Positions 47,365-56,930 of a stretch of DNA of 64,000 bases are shown in pieces; position 1 is the stretch's first letter; every line of letters begins with the position of its first letter. A program made the translations under genes and the position numbers. Origin of the DNA: Paragonimus skrjabini miyazakii (Eukaryota > Platyhelminthes > Trematoda > Plagiorchiida > Troglotrematidae); assembly GCA_014338405.1 (NCBI GenBank), contig JTDE01001048.1:15828-79827 (forward strand), read 5' to 3'. The notes under the pieces were generated by a model. It made no database searches and had not been told where the DNA came from. It was given only the letters and a program-made list of their open reading frames with translations.

Positions 47365-47395
47365 ATGAATTATCGAAAACATATGTTCGTCTATA
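47354..47395 (+). ncRNA. Hammerhead-like motif, right arm of PLE B (degenerate)
   Basis: GGC (47356-47358), CTAAAGA (47359-47365; one G to A from CTGAAGA), TGAATTATC, then GAA (47375-47377). Stem III is AAC-ATAT-GTT (47378-47387), the cleavage-site base is C47388, and the stem I partner is GTC (47389-47391). Stem II does not form well. Each arm damages a different core position, so the arms' consensus is an intact core. Confidence 0.4.
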
Positions 47396-47479
47396 TATTT
47401 TTACGATCACTTTTCATTCCGGTTGTACAACGTAAAACATTTTTTGTTTGATAATACCGGGGGATCTGCACCGATGAAC

Positions 47480-48125
47480 GCTTGCAAGGAGAGGAGGAAA
47501 GGTTAAAAAGGTGCTGCTCGCAAACGGATATTCTCCAAAGTTCATCGATATTCACAGCCAAAAAAGACTGATCAAGACTGCTGTGCGTACGGTCCTTAAG
47601 AAGCAGGTCTTTTGAACCCACCTTTCAAAGGCGATCGTATCACAACGGACGTAAGTCAAAAACCACAGTCTGCCCTAACTCGCACACACCCTGCGGCTGA
47701 ATTTCGGTTGCCACTCAAAACCGGGAGTGTCGCTTAGCTTATTCATAATCGTGACCTACAGAACTGTTCCTTCTCACATGCAATCTATCAGTTCACTTGC
47801 AGTTGTGGTGACGTCTATATCGGCAGAATAGATCGGTAATCGCGACAAAGAATGGCTAAACATATGTCTAAGTGGTTGCTGCACGCCATTATGTAACGGG
47901 CAATGGCAACAGAGCGAATGAGACGAAATTCGACCTAATCAATTGCGGAAGCACATTATGGAAACAGGTCACGTTGTTGACCTCATCAACTCGTTCCAAG
48001 TGTTGTTGCGTAATCGGAACCCGAAATGGCTTGCCTTCTCTGAGGCAGTGTTAATCAATACTCGCTGTCGAGTCCTGTGTGTGCATAAGCTGTTGACTCA
48101 CGTAGTTTGTCTGTCGTGGAACTGA
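47480..48125 (+). pseudogene. PLE A4 linker and GIY-YIG endonuclease, broken
   Basis: The order of motifs matches A1 and A3, with several stops and frame changes. Examples are a TGA right after KKQVF near 47615 and a TAA after RIDR at about 47839. YIG, the following Arg, and Glu of SEAVLI survive. Protein-level similarity is closer to family A than to B. Confidence 0.7.
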
Positions 48126-48210
48126 TAGCAATCCTTGTTCCATGTAAACCCAATCGTTGATTGTTTCTATTGTTGTTTCTATCCCCTTGTCTTATATATT
48201 CTAGTGTTTT

Positions 48211-48260
48211 ACGTTCGTGACTGAAGAGAGTAAATGAAATGTTACCATCTCACGACGTAT
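48211..48260 (+). ncRNA. Hammerhead ribozyme (type I), PLE A4 terminal repeat
   Basis: CTGAAGA is at 48221-48227 (position 7 of the core is free, so A is allowed) and GAA at 48236-48238. Stem III is ATG-TTAC-CAT (48239-48248), the cleavage-site base is C48249, the most favourable choice. Stem I is TCGTGA (48215-48220) with TCACGA (48250-48255), and past one bulged T, ACG with CGT. This is the longest stem I in the window and differs from the A1 version by paired changes (GCGA/TCGC to GTGA/TCAC). Only stem II is weak (G-U). Confidence 0.8.
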
Positions 48261-48315
48261 GTCGTCTATCGTTACTGGTGAACTGGATCAAGGGAACTCA
48301 GCGGTTTAATACCTA

Positions 48316-50579
48316 ATAACCATTGTGAATCGTTCCGTGCGTCTCGTGAGTCTCTGAAAATTGCCTAACGGCAGTTTATGTGGAGAAACATCTGTTCATT
48401 TTCCGTTTAGTGATTGAGTGCATTCTGATAGCAGAGAAAAGGTCGTTTGCTAAATAACAGCAATACATCAGATGCCACGCTTACATTCCCCCATCAACAG
48501 GCTTGGGAAAATTTCAGTGTATCATAAACTTCCATTAGGAAAGAATCGTGAATAATTTTATTGCCAGGTTAATGGTTCAAATCTTACCGGTCGATTACAG
48601 GCGCCGTGAATTTTAAGACCAACCAAGAAACGCAAAATATACTGCTGCAGATCAACCTAGTGACTGACGTACACCGGATGGGAGCCAAATTGGGTTGGCA
48701 TAAAATCACATGCATTAGCCAAACTTTACTGCCTAACTACAAGACAAAGTTAATTTCAGTATTCTGTGGTGCAGAGGTGAACCGGCCTGAAACCAGAGGT
48801 ACGATCTTTTGTACTCTGATCGAGAATGATTTAGAAAGACCATCTAACTGATCTATTTTCTGGAATTTGCAGTATTCTGACGGTTCACGACACTCAGATG
48901 GTACGATTTTTGTAAAATCAATCACTCAGCTTCCCGAGTTAATGACCGTTTCGCAATTATACTTTTAAACGGTGGTAAACGTTTTTGATGGCTCTATTTT
49001 CATCTCGAATTTCCCTATGTTTTCATTGAGGCTTTCTTATTTTAGGTAAGCTTTTGGCTGTGAGCACTAATGTGCACGTATTTTTGCACGAATTATTCTT
49101 TCCAGTGGTGTTTGGTCGAATATTGTCCCTTTGGAAACAAAATATCCTGCTCGTGATAGCATATACACTTTGGACCTGCAAGCAAGGGATACACCAATAT
49201 TAATTGGACATCGATTTTAACTTGTTCACCTCCAATCATCAATATATATTTGTAGCCAACATTTTCGAGCAAATGGCAAGAATTTTGTGGTAGAGGGCAT
49301 GAAAATACTTTTTGCAGTGATCGGTAAAACGAATTTTTTACTATCCACTGCAATATGCCATTATTGAGAGCAGTGAAACTTTGGAGTGTAAGTTGCTTTG
49401 GGACCTGATAGTATCTCAGCAGATGTTAAAATATCTTATAATTTATACAGTTGATTGCCGAAACATTATTAACATACGGAAATGCTGAATATGAAGCGCA
49501 GTACAATTACTATTATACTGAAATCTATGAGGTATTGGTGTTCATTAGTATTAATATTATAATGTTAAAATCATTAAGCTGACTAATACAAAGACTAATA
49601 AATGTTGAATATTAGTATCTGCCATTGAGAGCTGAAGTAGTAAAAGATATTTGAACAGTATCCAATAAGTACTAAACCATTAAAAGATCGACCACCACAA
49701 ACCATACTGTTCCAATTTTATGTGTGAACTATAAGTTTAATCTGAAGTACTCGGGATAAATCTTTCTCCATTTTATTCTGACGCCACGGAAGCTATTGAT
49801 GAGTTAAAGAGGTTTACAAAAATTTCCCAACGGTTTGATGCAAACTGGATTTTCAAAGGCTTTCCGGGCCCTACTCATTACAGGCTATGGTTAACTTGAC
49901 TGGGGCCGACAGGTTGTGTCCTAGACTTAAGAATATTTTAGCATAAATGTGACAAGTACTTTCTCTAATTCTTGCATTACTGTTTACAAAACAAGCATAT
50001 TTTACAAGCTGAGCGTAATTAATGCTTGGCTTTTTTAGGTCTGAAAATATCTACATATACACCTGTGACTGTTCGCTTTCAGCTTGATCCCTTAACCGGT
50101 AAAATATAACTCGGCGAGTAAATACTTCACACTATTAGTCGTATCCTCTTTTTCTTTCGAGGCTTTTCGCGGACAATTCAGTCATAATTCCTTCATGTAA
50201 GCAGTAAATCCCGTTTACAGCTACTTGGGTCACATCGCCTGTGAGTAAATAGCAGATTGGTAATCGACGCGTTTACCAACACATCATGCTGTAGCATTCA
50301 CTGGTGAGACTGTGTTAACTCAAAACAGCTGACCACATATCAGTTGTTTGGAAAACCCTTTCACAATACTTCATGGTCACATACTATACTGTAGATCAGT
50401 GCAAACGGCTGAATGAATTCATTCAGTGAGAAAACGTGTTGTACCAGTTGAGGAAAGTGCCATTCGTTTTCATAATTTCAAATGGGAGTTTCATTACCAC
50501 AAATGTTGGTTCTGTTAACACTGCTGTGTATAAAATCAACAATGACCAAAAAAGAACGAACGGAAAGACCTTCATCTAC
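48316..50579. other. Cadherin intron a/b, 5' portion; SINE C-like fragment at 50235-50375
   Basis: CACTGGTGAGACTGTGTT, CAAAACAGCTGACCAC and GGAAAACCCTTTC loosely match SINE C. The rest, including the frame at 48606-48851, is unassigned. Confidence 0.4.
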
Positions 50580-51074
50580 CTGAACTACCGGAGTATGTGG
50601 TCTTGAATTCTCGGCTAGCTCAACGACGTAGGTGTCTTTTTGAAATTTTGGTGTATTATCATTAGCATCGGTAATGATTATGTGCAGGGGTATAGATGAG
50701 TTTCTACTTGGTGAGCCGCCATCAAACGAAATCAGCGTCAAATCATAGAAAGGAGTTACTTCACGATCCAAAGCCTGTTTGACTACCAGTTTTAACTCGT
50801 GTCTGGCACCCGGAAGTTGACTGGTGCTGAACGCTTTGAGTGTTGGTAGTGTGTCGTATCCAGAATCCAATACTTGTGATTTAGATGTCTCCAGAGGAAC
50901 ATGATTGGTCAGAAATTCCAGCTCAGAGGTCCATTTCAAGGTGAACTCCGCAATTTCCGGTACTAGAGCGTAGCGCACAATACCGTTTGTTCCGATATCT
51001 GCATCGTAAGCCGATGTAAGACTGACGGAGTCACCAACGAGACTATTTTCTGAAATGTGGACTACCATTCGATG
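50580..51074 (-). CDS. Cadherin-superfamily (protocadherin-like) gene, internal exon a
   Basis: Internal coding exon of 165 codons, phase 0 at both ends. It is read from an acceptor (CCCAAAACAG, just above 51074) to a donor (CAG|GTAGAT at 50580/50579). It encodes most of one extracellular cadherin repeat: strand-A motif HISENS, calcium-binding DADIGTNG, LDRE, and the linker DANDNTPKF. It then starts the next repeat (YVVELAENS). Between DADIGTNG and LDRE there is an unusually long insert of about 65 residues rich in Ser, Thr and Leu. Cadherin repeats are calcium-rigidified adhesion modules on the cell surface. Upstream exons (signal peptide, earlier repeats) are not visible up to 64000. The open frame continues above 51074 to an ATG at 51161, but that part lacks cadherin motifs and lies behind the acceptor, so I treat it as intron. 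Confidence 0.88.
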
Positions 51075-52389
51075 CTGTTTTGGGAAACAAGTAAAAAGGG
51101 ATATACAAATGGAATGTATGACTAACTCATGTTTAAAGAACAGCGAAGCGTAGTAGTGCATGCATCCTAGGATTATGTATTTTCTTCTGCCGCTACATTA
51201 TATTTTGCCCATCCTAAATATTTAGTTTCGTGCTCAAATGAATTAAATACTGAAGGGTTGAAAACAAACAAATCACGCTTCTTTTTTTACTCATACTGCT
51301 TTAAAAACAAAAGGTTCCAAATAATACAGCGTCGAGTGTAACTACACGTAGTCGACTTCAGTTTTGCTTCCCTGTACCCCTCTTTCAGAAAAGTGTGCAT
51401 GTGAAAGAATATTTCAAAGCCCGTTAATACTTAGGTATCATATCACCAAAAATTTACTAGACCCATTCAAATTATGCTAGAAACCAAAGGGTTTCTAGTT
51501 CGATGGCTTGAAGTAACTCTAGCCATGTCTGCCACTTTTAACCTTACGTTGACCAGTTCCATGGAAAGTATGAAACGGTTATGCTTCTATGAACATGTTA
51601 TCCACGAACGAACGGTTACTGTTCCAAACTTTATTACTGCTTCATTCCGTTAAGTAACTTTCACTCAACCATACGCCAACTGTTTGACACAATTGCTTTA
51701 GTTATTTTCACAATCTTCATCGCACAAAGTTAGAAATGCACAAGAATGCAAACCTCATACAATCATACTGAAGATATAACGTTCGGGTTTAACAAAGTAT
51801 GACCGTATATGAAACAAGTCGCTTTGTGATGGGTTAATCATACCAGTGTAATGAAATGTTGAGAGTTTCTGCTTCATCAGCGATTTTTAAGTAGGGGGTG
51901 GGGTGGTCTTATTTGTGTCTACGGAAAAGTCGTCATCATTTCATACAATTTGAGAAGGTGGCGCATAACGTTGGAGTCATCCTCCAATTGCGCAGGTAAT
52001 TCTTCTCAGGCCAGAGCTCAACACGGGAACCACCACCACTTATTTTCTGTGCATTCTCAGAGATGTTAGTTGATAAGGCTTCAAAAATCCTACGGAGAAC
52101 ATGCTATTCTTTTCCCTCAACCAATTTTGGTCAGTATGCAACGTGGAAAAAGCCTGGGGTCATTTCTGACTCGTTAGCAGGTAATTCTTTGGTTAAGCCA
52201 CGAGCTGAAAACAAAAGATTTACAGGTTTCACAACATTCCGTTTTACGAACTTCAAGTAAAGTGGCCATCAAATGGCATGTGCTGTTGTGTTTGACATGC
52301 GGTGTATAGAATGGCTAACAATAGGATGGATGGGTTTGTGGTTCACCTGATGTCACAAGATGAAAATTTCAGGTGTCAATAGGGCTGGA
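51075..52389. other. Upstream cadherin intron; nothing recognised
   Basis: Non-coding by appearance; no upstream cadherin exon found here. Confidence 0.45.
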
Positions 52390-52392
52390 CAG

Positions 52393-52825
52393 TTATTGTG
52401 TGCATGCGTTCGATGGTGTGGTCAATCGACGTGCGTGTAAACTGTTCGGGATAGGATGGGTGAGGAGATTACAGCGAACTTTCCAAAAGTGGTATCCTTG
52501 TTGTTCATTTAAATCAATCCAGAATATTGACAGTACCAAGTCAACTGATGAGTTCCACGCCTGTGGTGTACTGGTGATCAACAAACGTTCTGCCAGAAGA
52601 CGTTCTCTGTGGTTACGGAACTCACATTTTAGCACAGTTAGATGGTTAAATTCACCTTGACGTTGGTCGAAGATTACGTGCACCGTAACAACGAAATCAT
52701 ATTCTAGTTCCTGGAGTTTCTTAGTATCAGTGAAGGGCTTCTTAGTACATCTTACCCGTTCTTTAGTGCTTACTACCATATGTCATGCGGTCTGTCCAGT
52801 GTAAGAAACTTGGTAATCTTAATTC
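52393..52825 (-). pseudogene. PLE C GIY-YIG endonuclease remnant
   Basis: The frame reads SYTGQTA, a stop, then HMVVSTKERV, VTVHVIFDQRQGEFNHLTVL and RLLAERLLITSTPQAWN. This follows the C-terminal half of PLE endonucleases (H...H-x-DF...VL...R..LE...I...P.LN). YTG replaces YIG. The long ORF of 128 codons at 52779-52393 is this remnant. Confidence 0.6.
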
Positions 52826-53271
52826 GGCAGACTTAATTCGATACACACAGAACTGATCCATAACTGATCGTTTTTAGCTTAGGCGGACTAATTTACTCTC
52901 TAACGTGTTGATGGCTTTAAATACCACTTTGATATTGGATTAGTTGACGAAAACTCTAACTTCCTCTAATATGTTCCTTCCTTAAAAAATAACGGTAGTC
53001 GACAGGCAATTTATGGGTTCGCTAATCTCGTTACAGAGTAGTTCCTGAATTGAACGTAACCTCTTGCCACCATAACCCTCAGCTTTCATCGGTGACGTGA
53101 CGGTCTTTTATTCGTGTGGTAGCTCACCCTCGGATCTAGTTAGTAAAAGGGCCTGTGAAACAAGTTAGTTGCAGCTGCCTTGTCGGTTTAGTGGATGTTA
53201 TTTCCGTACACACCCTTGTCCAGCTTAACATGGGCTCTTCTGCGCATTTTGCAGTATAGAAAACTCAGCTT

Positions 53272-53757
53272 TCAGTACGCTGATTCGCAGTTAGTCATGG
53301 AGTTGATGTGGGAATGAAAGGAATTCAAGTGCTCCATAAATTGAACTGTTGTTTCTGTATGTGTCACCATTAACGTATCATCGATAAATCTCCAGTAAAT
53401 TCTAGGTGCGTTTGGAAAGCTGGACAACAATTTATCCCCGAAATATTTTGTGAACAATTTAGCAACCGTCTGTTTGAATGTAAAGAAAGTGAAGATTAAG
53501 TAGTGCTCCGTAGCTTTCACATTCTCGTCAACCTAGAAACTAGTTCTTTCAGATAAACAGGTACCTGCTCCAGAAAGCTGGCAAATGACCATCACATCTT
53601 CTAGAAGTGAAACTTCTGTGAAAAACAAAACAGTGTCAACGCTGACCAGACATTTATGTGGGTCTGAGCTAAGCTGCTGTAGCTTGAGAACCAGTTGTAA
53701 GAAAATCCGGATAGAATAGTCTGCGTATTTTTCAAAAGGCATATGAACACGGAACAA
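53272..53757 (-). pseudogene. PLE C reverse transcriptase fragments
   Basis: Two frames. The first contains CLVSVDTVLFFTEVSLLEDV, aligning with motif A of element B (SIDVVSLFTNVKLLETV). The second contains RIYWRFIDDTLMVTHTE, motif C with both catalytic Asp present, then EHLNSFHSHI. The motif B segment between them is degraded. Frame breaks show it is inactive. Confidence 0.72.
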
Positions 53758-54010
53758 TATGCGGCCAAAACTTAGGTTAGGGTTCTTGTATAGTCAATAA
53801 TTGGCAGCAGTGGTATCCAGGGTTTAGGTATCCTAGGTAAGCCGTAAAATTTTGAAGCAAAAGCCGCTTTTTAATATAAAGTAAACCAACGTGTTTAGCT
53901 CGGGGTTATTGTCATCTTTCGGTGCAAATTTGCTGTTGAGGGCCTTGATCCGTTCAAAGTGAACCGCCTCATACTTGACTTGAAGGATGTGAATTTTCTG
54001 ATTTAAATCG

Positions 54011-55488
54011 TTTGATAAAGACCTCCCGAGACATTTGAAACTTTGCGAAACCTATAATCATTTTGGCTTAAACTCGGTGTGGTTTAAACAAAGAGTTACT
54101 TGGTAATGGACATCGGCACAACGCATTAAATTTTCTCACATCTATTTTGTTTACGGTTCAGATCTATTAACACCTGACTCACTTACACTTACACTAACGG
54201 ACAATATACCTTGATCAGCCTAGATACGAGAACTAGCACGCATGGGATTTTGCCATTAAAATCACAGATAGGTGGGTGTCGATAAGTGTTTGCAACCAGT
54301 TTGTTGGAGAGTGACTCCACACAGCTTTCCGATTACGATGAAAGAAAATTTTTATTTCTTTGAACCTTGATTCCTCCCCGCATTTTTAAAGATTGGAAGC
54401 AAGTGTACTCACTCATCACATCTGCTCCCATGACGTAGCTAACTTCAAGAAATTAAAGACGTTGCGACGATTCGGCTACAACAGAAGTGATAACTCTACC
54501 AGGATGTGTTCGATAGGACCCATAATAATTGACTGCGGTAGTCACTTGAGGCCTAGAGAGTTACAGAATGTTGGCATAGGAACATCGCAATGTTTAGTGG
54601 GCCTGTTTCCAAATTTGTGGTGTCACTGTTGGAGTTGTGCCTGGGCTTCCTTTAAGAAATCTGCGGGGATCCATATTAAGAATCCTATTGCCCATCCTTT
54701 ACATTCTTGCTTCACCTGACGTTGTCAAGTCCTCGAGACTAGTGAATATTGACGATACAATACTTAGGAGAACCGTGAGTTGTATGGAACATTTGAAACC
54801 GTACAGATATACATGAACTGACTAACACAGTGATTCATAGAAAACCACTTTTCGTTAAACGCCAAAAAATGCAACGTCATGTATAGCCATCGACAAAACT
54901 GTGTTGACAACAATCATTAGCGACAATAAGCTGTTTTTATCACTATGCTAACAGAACCCAGGAACTCTAGTTACAGATACTAGAAGTCATAATGCTAACT
55001 GTAAGGTCGTGGATTAAAAGACACAAATGACATTGTACGTCTCAAGAAGTTGTGAAACTTTCTATGAAGAAGTCACTTCTACTTCGTTCAGCCTCTCAGT
55101 CCGTTTACACTTGCAACTGAACTTAGATCTGAACGTTGGTTCTAAAAATCATTCGGTACTTATTCAACAAGCTCAGAACAGGGCCACTGGAAGTGTAATG
55201 GGTTTCAACAATATCTCCCCACAGAGCAGATAACGTGTCAGGGTCAGTTCTTAAAGAATTGAGTATAGTTTGGAGTAGACTCCATTGTCACCCACCAACG
55301 ACTCCGAACCCGACTGACAGATATCAGCCCACTAAACAAACCCAAACTTTTATGAGGTCCCTTGCTAAAAATAGGTTATGAAATTGATAGATTTCCATGC
55401 AGATGAAATTGTTTCAAAGTTGAGATCTGAGCAAATTAGAACACACTGTTTAGGTATGTGATATCAGATGATTTAGTCAATACGCAAA
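54011..55488. other. No recognisable gene or repeat
   Basis: The plus-strand frames at 54393-54719 and 55027-55233 carry no motif I recognise. Confidence 0.4.
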
Positions 55489-55800
55489 ATGCAACTTGCT
55501 ATCGGCCAGCTGAAAGCCATCCTGTTTTGGCCTAAAAAAGATTCCAGCCGTCACATCCCCCAAGGTTTGATCCAAACACTATCTCGAGGTCACTTACCAA
55601 AGGCACTGCATCCTATGAGTCCACTGAACCATAAACAACACTTTCTTAGAGTTGGTCCACGTCTAAGTGAAAACACCCTTATTAAATCCGTTGCGACAGC
55701 GCTATCAGTAGGTGGTTTTCAGTGAAAATTTGTCACTTACTGTCGTTACACTGTTACGAATCTTTAGGCAGTGTTGCTACATGGACTAAGCAGAACTGAT
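55489..55800 (+). pseudogene. BEL/Pao LTR retrotransposon fragment (integrase N-terminal region)
   Basis: The frame contains HLPKALHPMSPLNHKQHFLR, then VGPRLSENTLIKS. In BEL/Pao polyproteins the stretch before the integrase zinc finger reads LxPFLD..xxLRVGGRLxxA. Here one Gly of GGRL is Pro. After the TGA at 55723-55725, another frame continues with SENLSLTVVTLLRIFRQC, like the following HPxTxLLxxHxH block with the His residues lost. No LTRs or other polyprotein parts were found. Confidence 0.5.
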
Positions 55801-56434
55801 GTACGAACTTTAATATTAGTGTTAATGAGTCGATATCAGTTGAAATACGTGGGCGTTCATATCTAAATTATATTACCTTACCCATATCTACATCCTTTGT
55901 GCCTCTAATAGAAAAGGCGGGCTGGATGACTATTCAGCACTCAAGCTGTACAGACCTTGCCCACTCACACTAGTTAATGAAACTATCGATTACGGTAGGA
56001 CTTTTCATGCTCAAAATTCGCATAAATTTCAATCACATCCACTGCCCTCTTGCTGCCGATCACCTAGGTAACGTTTGCTGAATACAGTTCAGTCATTCCT
56101 GTATCAAATTTCACATCTGTCTAGAGTATCTAACAGCGATCCAACTCTTTGGACATTAAATCCTGAGTAGGACAGAATTACAGGAAGGGAAACGAACAAC
56201 CCAGCTAATAGAAATTCGTCATAGGTAGAACAGTGTTTTCGCTGTAAGACGGACTGACTTAGCCTACAGAACTTTTATAGTTGGCTGGAGCATTAACACC
56301 AAGGATTATCCATCAGTCTGAACAAACATTACTAACTGAAGGTGCACTCCAAGTAAGTCCTTGTGGTTCAAGTAATTGACAGCATATTCTAAGAAGCCCA
56401 CCGTATTTGTTCAAGAAAATTAATTTGGCAGATA
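55801..56434. other. No recognisable gene or repeat
   Basis: Possibly further decayed BEL/Pao sequence, but no motif supports it. Confidence 0.35.
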
Positions 56435-56705
56435 TGATGATTTTGAAGGCAATTGTGAAAAAGCAGGGCTTTGCTGGATACAAGCCGGCGACAGTAACAG
56501 CATTCCTAAAGACGGCAAGCGCCTTACAAGGTGAGCTAAGAAACCCCGCCAGGAGCTCGAAAATTTCACATTCGGAACCTGTTATCTACCCATCTCACTG
56601 TCCCTTATGGAATTCACCAAATAATCTAGGGGATCGACTGTCTCGGCAAGATTCCTTGAACAGTTCACGATGGGATCCATCAACACTACCTGTGAGCAGT
56701 TAAAC
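56435..56705 (-). mobile_element. tRNA-like short element, copy 2
   Basis: Same family as 20063-20391: CAATTGTGAAAAAGCAGGGC, the tRNA-like region (GACGGCAAGCGCCTTACAAG) and the body (AAATTTCACATTCGGA, CTCACTGTCCC, GGGGATCGACTGTCTC, CTTGAACAGTTCACG, CCTGTGAGCAG). The distal inverted repeat is missing and the boxes are mutated. Confidence 0.65.
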
Positions 56706-56734
56706 TGTATTACCAACAAGTAATTTGTAAGATT

Positions 56735-56930
56735 CAATGAACCAGATGGGACTCAAATGTGAAAAGTCATGGATCCGGCCGAATTTGAACCAACAGCAGG
56801 AACAACATGCCCAAACACGACAAGCGCTTTACCAGCTGAGCTACGAAACTACGTCAGGAGCTCGTAAATTTCAAATGTGGACTCTGTTGCTTTTTCACAG
56901 GTGGGGCTATTCAAATCATTTATTTCAGTC
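56735..56930 (-). mobile_element. tRNA-like short element, copy 3 (truncated)
   Basis: It begins with an end repeat like copy 1 (CAGATGGGACTCAAATGTGA), then the tRNA-like domain with a well-kept A box on the minus strand (TAGCTCAGCTGGTAAAGCGC). It breaks off after AAATTTCAAATGTGGACTC. It lies 30 bp from copy 2 in the same orientation. Confidence 0.65.

Larger units (their letters stand above)
44997..47404 (+). mobile_element. Penelope-like retroelement B, flanked by inverted copies of its 3' end
   Basis: The RT and endonuclease (45507-47173) lie between near-identical inverted arms, 45071-45356 and 47077-47364 (a handful of mismatches in about 286 bp). Weaker matching continues outward to about 45025 and 47404. 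The right arm carries the end of the endonuclease frame plus the 3' UTR, so the left arm is an inverted copy of the element's own 3' end. An 11-bp direct repeat, GATCACTTTTC, at 44986-44996 and 47405-47415 is a likely target-site duplication. Protein sequence differs clearly from family A. Confidence 0.85.
47405..48315 (+). mobile_element. Penelope-like retroelement A4, 3' part with hammerhead
   Basis: Decayed C-terminal linker and endonuclease in several frames (LLANGYSPKFIDIHS, IYQFTCSCGDVYIGR), then METGHVVDLINSFQVLLRN and SEAVLINTR to 48125. A UTR and a terminal repeat with hammerhead follow, ending GATCAAGGGAACTCAG near 48315. Its visible start coincides with the PLE B duplication. Its 5' part may continue weakly left of 44986, which would mean B is nested in A4. 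Confidence 0.72.
52393..54010 (-). mobile_element. Penelope-like retroelement C, decayed
   Basis: Minus-strand order: RT block around 53870-53800 (LPRIPKPWIPLLPI), motif A region at 53757-53533, motif C at 53520-53272, linker, then endonuclease to 52393. Its motifs differ from both A and B (FIDD instead of YVDD). It is a third PLE family; no hammerhead core was found at its 3' side. Confidence 0.68.

Noticed and set aside
50478..50579. Extension of cadherin exon a to the end of its open frame
   Set aside because: The donor CAG|GTAGAT and the phase-0 match with exon b show the coding part ends at 50580; the extra codons lack cadherin motifs.
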